Below, one piece after another: positions 16,966 to 28,050 of a stretch of 64,000 nucleotides of DNA (its first letter is position 1; the number at the start of each line of letters is the position of its first letter). A model generated the notes under the pieces. It had not been told where the DNA came from and did not search any database. It saw only the letters and a list, made by a program, of their open reading frames with translations. This DNA comes from Pseudomonadota bacterium (GTDB lineage: Bacteria; Bdellovibrionota; Bdellovibrionia; Bdellovibrionales; JACTMU01): positions 1-64,000 of the forward strand of contig JACTMU010000014.1 of NCBI GenBank assembly GCA_014584465.1, written 5' to 3'. A program made the translations under genes and the position numbers.

Positions 16966-17996
16966 GGGACAGGCTCCTGGCCATCTTTTGGTTCAATAGG
17001 TTCTTCAGGGTCAAGCAGTTCAGACAGCTTATAGGGCTCTCTGAGAGTCAAGGGATCTCTTCGAATCGGGCAGGGCTCAACCTCACACTTCTTACAATAG
17101 GCTCTTCGGCAGGGGTCGACATGAAAGACAATTTCGCCACCAAACCTATAATCGTTAAGGACTTTATGTTCAAAATCGTTGGTCCTGTTATGCGCATCGG
17201 CGATATTCCAGAACTCGGGACAAACAACATGCGCGTCGATGTGATGAAAACGTCCCGATCTCACAATGCGCACGTGGTGAATCTGAATGATGTAGGGTCT
17301 CTTATGGCGGTTAAAAATATCTACGAGATGAGCAAGAAGGTCATGATCACGCTCCTCCATAAGGGCCCCCCCAGATTTTCGAACCAAGGAAAATCCGGTT
17401 CTCCCAAGAAAAAGACCAATACAGAGAGCGGTTACGCCGTCAAGCCACCACCAACCCGTGAGCAGAACAAGTCCCAGGCCACCCAAAACACCCACGCTGG
17501 TCCAAACATCAGAAAGAACATGATGGGCGCTGGCAAAGAGGACATCAGATTTGAATTTTCGAGCCATGTGTTTCAAATAGAGCCCAAGGAGCAAGTTAAC
17601 GCCACCAGTGATGAGCACAATCCACAAACCAAGATCGATCTTTTCCACAAGACTTTTGGCCCAGAGTTTTTGTATCGCCTCTACAATGATGATCATTGCA
17701 GCAAAGGTGATGAGTCCTCCTTCGAACGCAGCAGAGAAGTATTCTAACTTTCCATGACCATAGGGGTGGTCTTTGTCGGCAGGTTTGGCGGCGGCATAAA
17801 CCAAAAATAGAGCAAGAAGTGAAGCCACCACATTGACGATGCTCTCCATCGCATCTGAAAAGAGAGCCTGAGAGTGGGTTAAGTTGACACCCCAAAACTT
17901 AATCGACATGACCACGGTGCTTACGGTTACTGAAACAACCGCAGCTCGAAATCGCAGTCGATCTTCGGAGAGCTCCTGAACATTTTTCTTCATCAT
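16962..17996 (-). CDS. Cation diffusion facilitator (FieF-like) metal exporter
   Basis: 344 residues with six predicted membrane helices up to about residue 215. The TM2 site is HSQALFSDAMESIVN, the conserved loop is KDHPYGHGKLEYFSA, and the TM5 HxxxD site is in SAHHVLSDVWTSVG. A cytoplasmic domain (HHVRIVRSGRFHHIDAHV) follows. CDF proteins export Zn, Fe, Mn or Co by proton antiport. Unusually, the C-terminus carries a cluster of four cysteines (DPCRRAYCKKCEVEPCP) before a Pro/Glu-rich tail, perhaps an extra metal sensor. Start 17996 or 17993. Confidence 0.9.
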   Translation of the reverse strand: MMKKNVQELSEDRLRFRAAVVSVTVSTVVMSIKFWGVNLTHSQALFSDAMESIVNVVASLLALFLVYAAAKPADKDHPYGHGKLEYFSAAFEGGLITFAAMIIIVEAIQKLWAKSLVEKIDLGLWIVLITGGVNLLLGLYLKHMARKFKSDVLFASAHHVLSDVWTSVGVLGGLGLVLLTGWWWLDGVTALCIGLFLGRTGFSLVRKSGGALMEERDHDLLAHLVDIFNRHKRPYIIQIHHVRIVRSGRFHHIDAHVVCPEFWNIADAHNRTNDFEHKVLNDYRFGGEIVFHVDPCRRAYCKKCEVEPCPIRRDPLTLREPYKLSELLDPEEPIEPKDGQEPVP

Positions 17997-18118
17997 GACG
18001 GGACGAACCTACTCCAAAGGAGGCTTTGTGTCCAGAGCCGAAGTGCTTGAAAAAATGGACCTCACCGTATCGCCGGGGATACGCCTCGGCCTGTTTTCCC
18101 TGGGCTTTCTGATCTGGA

Positions 18119-19153
18119 TTAGACCGACTTAAGGTGCCCGCGTTTTTTCGTTCGACCTCTCAGATTTGGGCTGTTTCCAGAAATGTCATCGTAATAGACA
18201 CAATTTCGTCCGGCCTCTTTAGCGCGATAGAGGGCCCGGTCTGCGCGTCGAACAAGCTCTCGAGCATCGATATCGGGACTGTTCGGACCTACGATTGCAA
18301 AACCCAAGCTGGCTGTGAGTCGAATCGAATCTGTCCCATTGGAAAATATGTGATTGGCGATCTTCTCTCGAAGTCGTTCCACAAAGAGCTGAGATCCTTT
18401 TAAATCAGACTCTGGAAGGACAATTAAAAATTCATCACCGCCATAGCGAGCCGCAAAATCAATGCTTCGGACATCTTGACGAATGATCTGACCCAGCTCA
18501 GAAAGAACAAAGCTTCCAAAGAGATGGTCATGCTCATCATTGACGTTCTTGAAGTAGTCCATATCCATCATCACCACAGTCACACAACGGTGAAACCGTC
18601 GAGCTCGATCCAGCTCATTGTCAAGACGTCCATAAAGAGAGCGCATATTAAAAAGCCCCGTAAGATCGTCAATGTTCACCAATTCTCGCAGTCGATCATT
18701 GGCTCGTTTCAGATCATCATGAAGCTTTTTAATTCTGATCTGAGAGCGAGCCCGCGCCAGGAGCTCTCGTGGGTCAAACGGTTTAGAAATAAAGTCATCT
18801 GCACCGAGATCAAGGCCTTTGATCACGTCGTTGACGTTGCAGTGGGCGGACAAAAAGATCAGAGCTGTATAGCTTTCTCGATTTCTCAAAGTGGTGACTG
18901 TTTCGAGCGCATTGAGATCCGGCATGCTGATATCGAGAAAAACCAGATCTGGAGAGAAAGACTCAACCAACTTCAAAGCATCATTTCCACTTGAGGTTGT
19001 AATCACCTCATATCCATCCCATTCAAGAACCTTAGATACTAGAAGACGGTTGTCAGGGTCGTCGTCAATGACCAAAATACGCGAAACTCCCTTGCTTTGG
19101 GTTTCGGTAGGGCGCGAAGAAGAGGGTGGTTTTTGAGTTGGATCTACAATCAT
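18119..19153 (-). CDS. Response regulator with GGDEF diguanylate cyclase domain
   Basis: 344 residues. The receiver domain covers about 23-140 (IDDDP acidic pocket, Asp74 in FLDISMP, SKPFD lysine). The GGDEF domain (about 160-325) has the active-site RYGGDEF at 236-242 and the inhibitory-site RSID at 229-232, exactly five residues upstream. It should make c-di-GMP when phosphorylated and be product-inhibited. RBS GGAGG lies ten bases before the ATG. No kinase is adjacent. Confidence 0.93.
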   Translation of the reverse strand: MIVDPTQKPPSSSRPTETQSKGVSRILVIDDDPDNRLLVSKVLEWDGYEVITTSSGNDALKLVESFSPDLVFLDISMPDLNALETVTTLRNRESYTALIFLSAHCNVNDVIKGLDLGADDFISKPFDPRELLARARSQIRIKKLHDDLKRANDRLRELVNIDDLTGLFNMRSLYGRLDNELDRARRFHRCVTVVMMDMDYFKNVNDEHDHLFGSFVLSELGQIIRQDVRSIDFAARYGGDEFLIVLPESDLKGSQLFVERLREKIANHIFSNGTDSIRLTASLGFAIVGPNSPDIDARELVRRADRALYRAKEAGRNCVYYDDISGNSPNLRGRTKKRGHLKSV

Positions 19154-19364
19154 AGCAACAAAAGCCTCCGTTTATAACTATAGCGTGGGGAGAGAGAAAG
19201 GGAAAGCCTTATTTAGTGGGTGGGGGAGTGGCTATTTTTTGTTTGGCAAACTGGTTGCTTTGGGTGCGAAATTCCCTTTTCACGATAGGGAAGAGGTAAC
19301 AGATTGCAATTTCTAGCTTGGAGTGTTAATTTTTCTATGCACTGTTGAAATGTAAAGGGGTCAA

Positions 19365-21767
19365 ATGAGTTACGATTTTTCTTTGGTGGAAAAAAAATGG
19401 CAAAGACGTTGGGAACAGGAGCGCCCTTTTGAGGTTAAAAAAGATCCGTCTCGACCAAAGTATTATGCTCTTAACATGTTCCCATATCCTTCGGGAACGG
19501 GGCTGCACGTCGGTCACATCGCCTCTTACACACCCACAGATGTGTTGGCTCGATACAAGAGATCTCGAGGGTTCAATGTTCTAAATCCAATGGGGTTTGA
19601 TGCATTTGGGTTGCCTGCTGAGCAGCATGCAATTGCGACCGGTGTCCATCCGGCCCACACCACCCAAAAGGCCATCGATAACTTTAGGAGACAACTCAAG
19701 CTCTTCGGGTTTGGGTTTGATTGGAGTCGTGAAATTTCGACCTGTGATCCCAAATATTTTAAATGGACCCAGTACATATTTATTCAACTTTTTGAAAAGG
19801 GATTGGCTTATCAGAAGGAAGTTCCGGTGAATTGGTGCCCAGCTCTTAAGACAGTTTTGGCAAACGAAGAGGTGGTGGATGGAAAGAGTGAACGAGGGGG
19901 GCATCCTGTTGTTCGAGTTCCGATGAAGCAGTGGATGCTCAAGATCACTGACTATGCGGAGCGACTTTTAAATGATCTCGAAAAGTTGGATTGGCCTGAA
20001 CGGACAGTTGAGGGGCAAAGAAATTGGATTGGTCGCAGTGTCGGTGCTCAACTTGCGTTTTCAGTTGAGGATCATCGAGAGAAGATCGAAGTTTTTACGA
20101 CTCGGCCAGACACACTTTTTGGGGTGACCTTCATGGTGTTGGCGCCAGAGCATCCCTTGGTATCGATTGTGACAACCAAAGATTCTCAAAAAACGGTAAG
20201 GGAATATGTGGAGAGTTCTTTGAGAAGGAGTGAGGTTGATCGAAAGGCCGAGGGGGAGAAGACAGGAGTATTTACGGGAGCCTACGTTTTCCACCCAATA
20301 ACGAAGGGAAAGATTCCCATTTGGATTGCGGACTATGTTTTGATGGATTACGGGACGGGTGCCATTATGGCAGTTCCTGGACATGATGAAAGAGACTTTG
20401 CCTTTGCCACTCGATTTAAACTTCCTATCGTCAGGGTTTTAGACGGTGAAGAACCATTACCCTTTGTAGGCGACGGACCTCATGTCAATTCTCAATTTCT
20501 TGATGGCTTAAGTAAGGAGGCAGCCACGGACAAGATGGTGGAATATCTCGAAAGTCAAAATCTTGGGAAAAAGCAGGTGCAGTACAAGTTAAGGGATTGG
20601 CTCTTCAGTCGACAACGATATTGGGGAGAGCCCTTTCCGGTCGTTCACTTTCCAAAGAGGGGTCTTAAGACGGTGCCGTTGGATGAACTCCCCGTACTTT
20701 TGCCTGAGGTTGCCAATTATGAACCTTCCGAAGATGGAAAACCACCTCTGGCAAGAAACCACGAGTGGGTCACCTACAAAGATGGAGAGACAGGGGAGGT
20801 GGGTCAGAGGGAGACCGACACCATGCCGGGATCAGCCGGTTCTTCATGGTACTTCTTGAGGTTTACGGATCCAAACAATGACAACATATTTTGTGACTTT
20901 GAGGCTCAAAAATATTGGATGCCGGTGGATTGTTATGTAGGTGGTCCAGAGCACACCGTTGGACATCTCCTTTATGCGCGCTTTTGGCAAAAGGTGCTCT
21001 TTGATGCTGGATTGGTGTCCCATGATGAACCCTTTCGGAAACTCATACATCAAGGAATGGTTCTTGGAGCTGATGGCGAAAAGATGTCGAAATCAAGAGG
21101 CAATACGGTCGATTTGGATGAGATCTACGAGAAATATGGGGCAGATGTCATTCGACTTTACATCATCTTTTTGGGTCCGGTTGAAAGAGACAAACCTTGG
21201 TCAGAAACTGGAATCGAGGGGGTTCGTAGGTTCCTGGAGCGAATCTGGAGGGCCGCCTTCGATGAAAAGGGAGAGCTCCTCTGTGAAGATCGAGAGATTT
21301 CAGAAGCGCTCAATCGTGTTCTCCATAAGACCATCAAAAAGGTCACTGACGACATTGAGCTTATGAATCTCAATACGGCGATCAGCGCCATGATGATTTT
21401 GGTCAATGAGGTCTACAAGGAGAAGGCCTGTCCCAGGTCCCTTCTGAAGAGCCTTGCCCAGCTGTTGGTGCCCTTTGCCCCTCATTTTGCAGAGGAGCTC
21501 TGGGAGAGGCTAGAAGGGCAGGGTTTGGTCTGCCAACAGCCATGGCCGGTCTATGATGACCTCTTGGTGTCCGATGAGCTTGTCGAGATGGGCGTTCAGG
21601 TCAACGGCAAGATGCGGGGAACCATTCGGATCTCTCCGGAGGCAAGTGAAACCAACGCTCAGGAGGAAGCCCTTAAGCTCACCAGTGTTCAAAACGCGCT
21701 CAATGGAGTAAGTATCAAAAAAGTTATCTATCGACCCGGGCGTATTTTAAATCTTATTGCAAAATGA
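19365..21767 (+). CDS. leuS: Leucyl-tRNA synthetase
   Basis: 800 residues. It contains PYPSGTGLHVGH (HIGH motif, about residues 41-51), the zinc-less MNPMGFDAFGLPAEQHA region, the editing domain with TTRPDTLFGVTF and the KMSKSRGN loop near residue 572. AAAGGGGTC precedes the ATG. It charges tRNA-Leu and edits misacylated product. About 210 bases of upstream sequence should hold its promoter; no T-box is apparent. The stop overlaps a short 23-codon ORF by four bases. Confidence 0.96.
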   Translation: MSYDFSLVEKKWQRRWEQERPFEVKKDPSRPKYYALNMFPYPSGTGLHVGHIASYTPTDVLARYKRSRGFNVLNPMGFDAFGLPAEQHAIATGVHPAHTTQKAIDNFRRQLKLFGFGFDWSREISTCDPKYFKWTQYIFIQLFEKGLAYQKEVPVNWCPALKTVLANEEVVDGKSERGGHPVVRVPMKQWMLKITDYAERLLNDLEKLDWPERTVEGQRNWIGRSVGAQLAFSVEDHREKIEVFTTRPDTLFGVTFMVLAPEHPLVSIVTTKDSQKTVREYVESSLRRSEVDRKAEGEKTGVFTGAYVFHPITKGKIPIWIADYVLMDYGTGAIMAVPGHDERDFAFATRFKLPIVRVLDGEEPLPFVGDGPHVNSQFLDGLSKEAATDKMVEYLESQNLGKKQVQYKLRDWLFSRQRYWGEPFPVVHFPKRGLKTVPLDELPVLLPEVANYEPSEDGKPPLARNHEWVTYKDGETGEVGQRETDTMPGSAGSSWYFLRFTDPNNDNIFCDFEAQKYWMPVDCYVGGPEHTVGHLLYARFWQKVLFDAGLVSHDEPFRKLIHQGMVLGADGEKMSKSRGNTVDLDEIYEKYGADVIRLYIIFLGPVERDKPWSETGIEGVRRFLERIWRAAFDEKGELLCEDREISEALNRVLHKTIKKVTDDIELMNLNTAISAMMILVNEVYKEKACPRSLLKSLAQLLVPFAPHFAEELWERLEGQGLVCQQPWPVYDDLLVSDELVEMGVQVNGKMRGTIRISPEASETNAQEEALKLTSVQNALNGVSIKKVIYRPGRILNLIAK

Positions 21768-21909
21768 GAATATTGCTGTCAGGTTTGGCCCTGATTGCCC
21801 CGACCCGCAAGGATCGGTTTTGCGTGATTCATTAAGGAGCAAGTGATACGAGTGGCCGTATGTGCCTTGGTGTTGGAGGGTTTTCGACAGGAACCCTGGG
21901 AGGAGCTGA

Positions 21910-23814
21910 GTGGAAGAGTGGTCCGTGCAAAAAAGCAGCGAGCTTTATGGCATTGAGAAGTGGGGCAGTGGGTACTTTGCGATCAATAAAAAGGGTCACA
22001 TGAGTGTCTATCCCCGTAGAGGCAATGGCCCGGGGATTGATTTGCATCAGCTTACCAACGAGTTGATCGCACGTGGCGTACGATCTCCAATGTTGATAAG
22101 ATTTCCCGACATCATTCAGTCTCGAATTGAGCTCCTGTCCAATTGTTTCGCGAAGGCGATCAGTGACTGTGGATATCAAGGGCGTTATTTGGGAGTGTAT
22201 CCAATTAAAGTCAATCAGCAACGACATCTGGTTGAGGACATCATTCGGTTGGGAATGGATCACTCTTTAGGTTTAGAATGCGGGAGCAAACCTGAGCTTC
22301 TCATCGTACTTTCCTTGATGAGCAATTCGAATGCGCTCATCATTTGTAACGGATTTAAGGATCATGAATATATTGAAACGGCGATGTTGTCTCAGAAATT
22401 GGGCCGCAATACCATTGTCGTTGTGGAAAGGATGGAGGAGCTACCGATCATTCTTGAAGCTGCCAAGAAGTTTAATGCTCGGCCTAAAATTGGTTTTCGA
22501 TCTAAACTTGGAACCAAATCGAGCGGAAAATGGAAAGACTCGTCGGGTTCGGCCTCTAAATTTGGGCTCACGCCATCGGAAATCGTTAAATGCGTGAATA
22601 TTCTCAAATCCAATGAGCTTTTAGATTGTTTGGAACTTTTTCATTTTCACATAGGTTCTCAGATCCCTGATATTCAGGTGATCAAGTCAGCTCTTAAGGA
22701 GGGGGCAAGGTTTTTCTCTGAACTCAATCTCATGGGGGCAAAAATCAAATACATCGATGTTGGCGGGGGACTCGGGGTTGATTATGATGGATCAGGGACC
22801 ACCTACAGTTCGACCAACTATGATGAACAGGAATATGCAAACGATGTGGTGGCTATGGTTCAAGCAATTTGTGATGAAAAGGGGCTATCTCATCCGCACA
22901 TTGTGACAGAAGCTGGCCGATCTTTGGTGGCTCATCACTCCGTACTGATTTTCGATGTCGTTGGTAAGAACTCGATGGCTCAATTTGGGGAGTTTCCTCC
23001 TGTGTCGAAAAAGGACCATAAAATCTTGCACCAGATTAAGGACATTTTCGAAAATGTAAGCACAAGCAACGTCAATGAGTTCTATCATGATCTTTTAGAG
23101 GTAAGAAATGACTGCATTCAACTCTTTACTTATGGAGTCTTGAGCCTTGAAGAGAGAGCCAAGGTCGAGGAGCTCTTTTGGAGAACGGCTTATCGTATTA
23201 AGGATATCGTGAAGGATCTCTCAGAGAATGAGGAGATTTACTTAAGCCTTCAACAACTTCTATCTGAGACCTATTTCTGTAATTTTTCTGTTTTTCAATC
23301 AGCTCCAGACTTTTGGGCCATTGAACAGATTTTTCCTGTCATGCCCATCCATCGTTTGACGGAACAGCCAGATTGTCAGGGAAAGATCGCTGACATCACC
23401 TGTGACTCTGACGGTGTGATCGAGTCCTTTATTGATATGGCAAGCAGTGAGCCTCGAAAGACTCTTCCCCTGCACAATCTCAACGGAAAGGAGCCCTATT
23501 TCATAGGGATCTTTCTCTTAGGAGCATATCAAGAGATCTTAGGCGATCTTCACAACCTTTTTGGAGATACAGATGCCGTTCATGTCACACTTCTTCCAAA
23601 TGGATATCAGGTGGACCACTTGGTTGAGGGAGACTCTGTGGAAGAGGTTTTAAGCTATGTGGAGTATCGAAAGTCGGAAATCATAGACTCGATGAGAAGA
23701 TCCTGCGAAAAGAGTTTGATCGAAGGAAACATCAGTCAGCCAGAGGTAAAACTGTTGATGAAGAATTTTGAAGCGGGGCTTACGGGATATACCTATTTGG
23801 AAGACCTCGAGTAG
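21910..23814 (+). CDS. speA: Biosynthetic arginine decarboxylase
   Basis: 634 residues from a GTG start with GGGAGGAG just upstream; this start gives the conserved opening WSVQKSSELYGIEKWGSGYF. The PLP lysine is Lys100 in GVYPIKVNQQ. LFHFHIGSQIPD, DVGGGLGVDYDG and the late NDCIQLFTYG segment complete the SpeA family pattern. It converts arginine to agmatine, the first step of one putrescine/spermidine route. No other polyamine gene is in the window. Confidence 0.94.
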   Translation: MEEWSVQKSSELYGIEKWGSGYFAINKKGHMSVYPRRGNGPGIDLHQLTNELIARGVRSPMLIRFPDIIQSRIELLSNCFAKAISDCGYQGRYLGVYPIKVNQQRHLVEDIIRLGMDHSLGLECGSKPELLIVLSLMSNSNALIICNGFKDHEYIETAMLSQKLGRNTIVVVERMEELPIILEAAKKFNARPKIGFRSKLGTKSSGKWKDSSGSASKFGLTPSEIVKCVNILKSNELLDCLELFHFHIGSQIPDIQVIKSALKEGARFFSELNLMGAKIKYIDVGGGLGVDYDGSGTTYSSTNYDEQEYANDVVAMVQAICDEKGLSHPHIVTEAGRSLVAHHSVLIFDVVGKNSMAQFGEFPPVSKKDHKILHQIKDIFENVSTSNVNEFYHDLLEVRNDCIQLFTYGVLSLEERAKVEELFWRTAYRIKDIVKDLSENEEIYLSLQQLLSETYFCNFSVFQSAPDFWAIEQIFPVMPIHRLTEQPDCQGKIADITCDSDGVIESFIDMASSEPRKTLPLHNLNGKEPYFIGIFLLGAYQEILGDLHNLFGDTDAVHVTLLPNGYQVDHLVEGDSVEEVLSYVEYRKSEIIDSMRRSCEKSLIEGNISQPEVKLLMKNFEAGLTGYTYLEDLE

Positions 23815-23904
23815 ATCGAAACCTGATCGTGGTGGATGCGAAATTGAGCTGCGATGTGTTTGGCCATTGAGTGAAATTCATTCATCGAAAAGGAGTTTGG
23901 GTCG

Positions 23905-25131
23905 ATGTCATTAGTCATCATTGCACTTTCTGCACTTTTTTTTCTTGGACACATTCTTAAGTGGGTTTTCATTAAGACCAAGGTCCCCGATCTGCTGGTG
24001 TTGGTTGTTCTGGGTTACCTTTTTGGCCCCATTATGGGATGGATCACGGTTTCTGATTTCGGTAAAGTTGGAGGGGTTATTTCAACTCTGGCATTGATTG
24101 TCATCCTTTATGAAGGTGGACTTCATCTCAGCGCTCGCGATCTTTTAACTTCTATGCTTCCAGCTTCTGGGCTTGCGGTTGCAGGTTTTTTTCTGATGGC
24201 GACCTTTGCAACTGTTGCTGCGGTCACCATTGGTTTTCAGAGTTGGCCCCTCGCGGTGCTTCTTGGTTTGGCCCTTGGCAGCACGTCGTCAGCCATTGTG
24301 ATCCCTATGGTTAAGCATCTCTCGATCACCGAGAAGACCAAGACAGTGTTGTCTCTTGAATCGGCATTCACAGATGTGTTGGCCATTGTCCTTTTTCTCG
24401 TTGTGGCCGATGGGCTTGTTGGTGGCCACTTCAGTATGAAAGATATCTTTGTGGGGATTGGTCCGAAGACCATGCTATCGATTCTTTATGGATGCCTGTT
24501 TGGAATCTTCTGGGCATTTGTGAAAAAGAGATGGAGCTCCATGGTGGAGATTCATTTCGCCAATGAGGCCTCGGCTCTTCTGGTTTATGGGTTGATCGAA
24601 TGGACGGGTCATAATGGGGCCATGGCTGTTTTGGCGTTGGGTTTTACGTTGGCCAACTTGGACTTGGTGCCAGAGTGGATGAAGCCGTACCTATCCAATA
24701 AACCTGTCTCGAGTGAGGCGCTATCGCTCTTAAACGAACTGACTTTTTTGCTCAAAACGTTCTTCTTTATCTATCTTGGAGTTCTTGTTCAATTTAGCGA
24801 TTGGAAGAAGGTTCTTTTTGCGGCGTTTCTCTGTTTTGGTATCTTTTTGACTCGGTTTTTAGTTGTGCGTTTTTTGTTTCGAATCAAGGATCGACCGACA
24901 CTCGATGCGATGATCACTGTAGCGATGGGTCCTCGTGGATTGGCGTGCGCTGTGCTAGCGACCATCCCTGTTCAAAGAAATATTGAAGGTGGAATTTGGA
25001 TTCAAGAGACTCTCTTTGCGCTGATTCCGATGTCTATTTTTCTGACAGCATTTTTTGTGGTACTGAGTGAGACGAAGTGGATGCGTCCAAAACTGGAGCC
25101 CCTTTTTGGGAATAAGCGAGGAGTTGGTTGA
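23905..25131 (+). CDS. Cation:proton antiporter
   Basis: 408 residues, about eleven or twelve membrane helices, of the CPA1/CPA2 (NhaP/KefB-type) superfamily. [13 protein letters not shown] and [15 protein letters not shown] are family hallmarks, and [14 protein letters not shown] holds the ion-binding acidic residues. There is no C-terminal nucleotide-binding domain. RBS AAAAGGAG precedes the ATG. The stop overlaps the start of the copper ATPase gene, so the two are coupled. Confidence 0.88.
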   Translation: MSLVIIALSALFFLGHILKWVFIKTKVPDLLVLVVLGYLFGPIMGWITVSDFGKVGGVISTLALIVILYEGGLHLSARDLLTSMLPASGLAVAGFFLMATFATVAAVTIGFQSWPLAVLLGLALGSTSSAIVIPMVKHLSITEKTKTVLSLESAFTDVLAIVLFLVVADGLVGGHFSMKDIFVGIGPKTMLSILYGCLFGIFWAFVKKRWSSMVEIHFANEASALLVYGLIEWTGHNGAMAVLALGFTLANLDLVPEWMKPYLSNKPVSSEALSLLNELTFLLKTFFFIYLGVLVQFSDWKKVLFAAFLCFGIFLTRFLVVRFLFRIKDRPTLDAMITVAMGPRGLACAVLATIPVQRNIEGGIWIQETLFALIPMSIFLTAFFVVLSETKWMRPKLEPLFGNKRGVG

Positions 25132-27332
25132 TGGAAGGCAAAGAGTGTTGTCATCATAAGGGTGGGGCTCATGCTGGCGAGCACACGATCAATCCCGACA
25201 TCCGTCCTACCAAAGCCTACTACTGCCCCATGTGCCCCGGGGTTGAAAATGATGAGCCAGGGAGCTGTCCCAAATGCGGGATGGCTCTGGAGGCCAGTGG
25301 GATTTTGCCCCCATCGGATAAACCATCTGCGGAGTACCTTGAATTTCGGGGGCGATTTTGGATCTCCCTAGCTTTGACCCTCCCTCTCTTTGTTTTGTCT
25401 ATGGGAAAGATGGTATTTGCCGTGCCAGTGCACTGGGGGCTATCCCCGCACCTATTCCAGTGGATCCAGTTGATTCTAGCCTCACCCGTCGTCTTGTGGG
25501 GAGGATTTCCATTTTTCACCAGAGCGTGGACCTCCCTGAAGACCCGTAACTTGAATATGTTTACCTTGATTGCCATGGGAACCGGTGTTGCCTTTGGATT
25601 TAGTGTTGTTGCCACACTTTTTCCACACATTTTTCCACCCTCTTTTCGAGGACATGGTGGCGCCATTGAAGTCTATTTTGAATCTGCAGCCGTGATCACG
25701 ACACTCGTTCTTTTAGGTCAGGTGATGGAGACTCTAGCGCGAAATCGAACCCAAAAAGCATTGGCACTTCTTTTTGAACGTCGACCCAAAACTGCGAGGA
25801 AGCTGGGTGAAAATGGAGTTGAGCAGGAGATCAAGTGGGACGACATTGCAGTTGGTGATACTCTTTTGGTTCGACCTGGAGAGAAGATTCCTGTGGATGG
25901 CCATGTTACTTATGGTGAGAGCTATGTCGATGAATCCATGATGACAGGAGAACCGATTGCGGTTGCAAAGAGAAGTGGAGATCGTCTTTTGAGCGGCACG
26001 GTCAATCAGGCAGGGACGTTGAAGATGTTGGCCGAAAAGGTTGGGGGAGAGACTCTGTTGTCCCAGGTGATCAAACTTGTTGCAGAGGCACAAAAGAGTC
26101 GAGCTCCAATTCAAAAGGTGGTCGACCGGGTTTCAAATTACTTCATTCCTTTTGTGTTGTTGACTGCACTCATCTCATTTGTTGTATGGGCTTTTTTTGG
26201 ACCGGAACCTCGGTTGGCCTTTGCTTTGATCAATTCAATAGCTGTGCTCATCATCGCTTGTCCTTGTGCATTGGGGCTTGCCACACCGATGTCGATCGTT
26301 GTGGGCATTGGAAAGGGTGCCATGGTCGGTATCTTGATCAAAAGGGCTGAGACACTTGAAGTGATGGGGAAAGTTCAAGTTCTCTTTTTTGATAAGACCG
26401 GAACGCTCACTGAAGGAAAGCCGACGTTGACCACTTTGCACAGGGTGGAGGAAGCTCAGGACGAGAAACGGATTTTGCAATTGGCTGCAAGTGTGGAAAA
26501 GATGAGTGAGCATCCCGTGGCTCACGCCATTGTTGAAGAGACCAAAAAGAGGGGGGTCGAACTCTTGGAAGTGGACTCCTTTGCAAGTCATACGGGAGAG
26601 GGCGTTTCGGGAGTTGTGGACGGTCAACAGATCCATCTAGGGAACCTCAGCCACATGAAAAATCGTGGAATCGAAATTGGAAATATCGAAACTGAAGCTG
26701 AACATCTTCGAAGAGATGGTGCCACCGTCCTTTTTGTGGCATTTGAAAAGAGAGTTGTTGCCATTTTTGGTGTCTCTGATCCAATCCGTGATTCTGCAAG
26801 GGAAGCAGTGAAGAGACTTCAAAAGAGAGGGCTTCAGCTCATCATATTGAGTGGGGATAATGAAGGTACCGCAAGAGCGATCGCGCAACGAGTTGGAATC
26901 AAAGAAGTTGTGGCAGGTCTTATGCCTCATGAGAAAGCGCAAATTGTAAAGAGATGGCAAGAGAAGGGGTATGTTGTTGCAATGGCAGGCGATGGGATCA
27001 ATGATGCGCCAGCCCTTTCTCAAGCAGATGTGGGCATTGCGATGGGCACGGGAACAGACATTGCTTCAGAAAGCTCATCTATAACGCTGCTGCGTGGGGA
27101 TCTTGGTGGAGTTGTTGGGGCGATTGAATTGAGTCGGGCAACGATGGCCAACATTCGTCAAAATCTCTTCTTTGCGTTCTTCTACAATGGCCTCGCGGTC
27201 CCTGTTGCTGCTGGGTTGCTTTATCCCTTTTTTCAGATTTTACTTAACCCGATGATTGCAAGCCTTACGATGTCATTAAGTTCGATTTCTGTGATTATGA
27301 ACGCCCTTCGATTAAAGCGAATGAAATTGTGA
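25131..27332 (+). CDS. copA: Copper-translocating P-type ATPase
   Basis: 733 residues. The N-terminus has a His/Cys-rich leader (ECCHHKGG) and a heavy-metal-binding domain YYCPMCPG...CPKCGM rather than a classical CXXC HMA domain. The core shows TGEP, the metal-site CPC in [11 protein letters not shown], the phosphorylated DKTGT, SEHP and [10 protein letters not shown]. The last helices read YNG and [15 protein letters not shown], as in Cu(I) exporters. It exports Cu(I) across the inner membrane. The ATG follows AGGAG and overlaps the antiporter stop; the stop overlaps the purN start. Confidence 0.92.
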   Translation: MEGKECCHHKGGAHAGEHTINPDIRPTKAYYCPMCPGVENDEPGSCPKCGMALEASGILPPSDKPSAEYLEFRGRFWISLALTLPLFVLSMGKMVFAVPVHWGLSPHLFQWIQLILASPVVLWGGFPFFTRAWTSLKTRNLNMFTLIAMGTGVAFGFSVVATLFPHIFPPSFRGHGGAIEVYFESAAVITTLVLLGQVMETLARNRTQKALALLFERRPKTARKLGENGVEQEIKWDDIAVGDTLLVRPGEKIPVDGHVTYGESYVDESMMTGEPIAVAKRSGDRLLSGTVNQAGTLKMLAEKVGGETLLSQVIKLVAEAQKSRAPIQKVVDRVSNYFIPFVLLTALISFVVWAFFGPEPRLAFALINSIAVLIIACPCALGLATPMSIVVGIGKGAMVGILIKRAETLEVMGKVQVLFFDKTGTLTEGKPTLTTLHRVEEAQDEKRILQLAASVEKMSEHPVAHAIVEETKKRGVELLEVDSFASHTGEGVSGVVDGQQIHLGNLSHMKNRGIEIGNIETEAEHLRRDGATVLFVAFEKRVVAIFGVSDPIRDSAREAVKRLQKRGLQLIILSGDNEGTARAIAQRVGIKEVVAGLMPHEKAQIVKRWQEKGYVVAMAGDGINDAPALSQADVGIAMGTGTDIASESSSITLLRGDLGGVVGAIELSRATMANIRQNLFFAFFYNGLAVPVAAGLLYPFFQILLNPMIASLTMSLSSISVIMNALRLKRMKL

Positions 27333-27925
27333 GAATTGCCTGTTTTGCCTCAGGTCGAGGTTCTAATTTTGAAGCTCTTTGGAGAGCTTGTTCTCAAGGA
27401 AGACTTCGTTCAGAAATCGTTTTGCTTGTGAGCAATCGACCCAATTGTGGGGCCGTGGAGTTTGCGCGAGCTCACGGTGTGGCCGTGGAGATCGCACATT
27501 CCAAAGAGTGTGGTTCAGAGGCGAAGTGTGAAGAGCAGATATTGACCGCTTTAAATCGAGCGCAACCTGACCTTATTATACTGATTGGTTACTTAAAGCG
27601 TCTTGGATCTCAGATTGTCTCTCAATATCGTGGGCGAATCATCAACACTCATCCGGGTCCACTTCCTGAATTTGGAGGGAAGGGGATGTATGGCCTTCAC
27701 GTTCATCGTGCGGTGCTTAAATCACAAAGAGCCACCACAGAGGTGACGATTCATTACGTTGACGAAATTTATGATCATGGCGATGTTGTAAGAAAGACCG
27801 AAGTACCTGTAATTTCAGGAGATTCTCCTGAGTCTCTTCAAGAGAGAGTTCAGGGGGTCGAACGTGAATTCCTGATTGAGACGGTACTCAAAATGGAAAG
27901 CGGTGGATTTTTGTCTAACCGTTAA
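27329..27925 (+). CDS. purN: Phosphoribosylglycinamide formyltransferase
   Basis: 198 residues. ASGRGSNF binds phosphate; the catalytic residues are Asn106 and His108 in [18 protein letters not shown], and Asp145 in [10 protein letters not shown]. It formylates GAR with 10-formyl-THF in purine synthesis. It starts at a GTG inside the stop of the copper ATPase gene (four-base overlap), an unusual neighbour for purN, so expression is coupled to the metal transporter. Confidence 0.93.
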   Translation: MRIACFASGRGSNFEALWRACSQGRLRSEIVLLVSNRPNCGAVEFARAHGVAVEIAHSKECGSEAKCEEQILTALNRAQPDLIILIGYLKRLGSQIVSQYRGRIINTHPGPLPEFGGKGMYGLHVHRAVLKSQRATTEVTIHYVDEIYDHGDVVRKTEVPVISGDSPESLQERVQGVEREFLIETVLKMESGGFLSNR

Positions 27926-28050
27926 TACCCCTTGTTGTTTTTTTGTTGCTCGAACTACCACTTTGATTTCACCATATGTATAGATGGTTTTGTGCTATGG
28001 ACAGCTCCCATGCGTGGGATGACAATGATCGATGATTGTGGAGGTCACAG

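Noticed and set aside
16953-17747. 264-codon plus-strand ORF
   Set aside because: It is antisense to the clear CDF transporter gene, has no domain and no RBS, and its codon pattern mirrors the real gene.
19154-19364. T-box or other riboswitch upstream of leuS
   Set aside because: No T-box consensus, specifier loop or terminator/antiterminator pair was visible.
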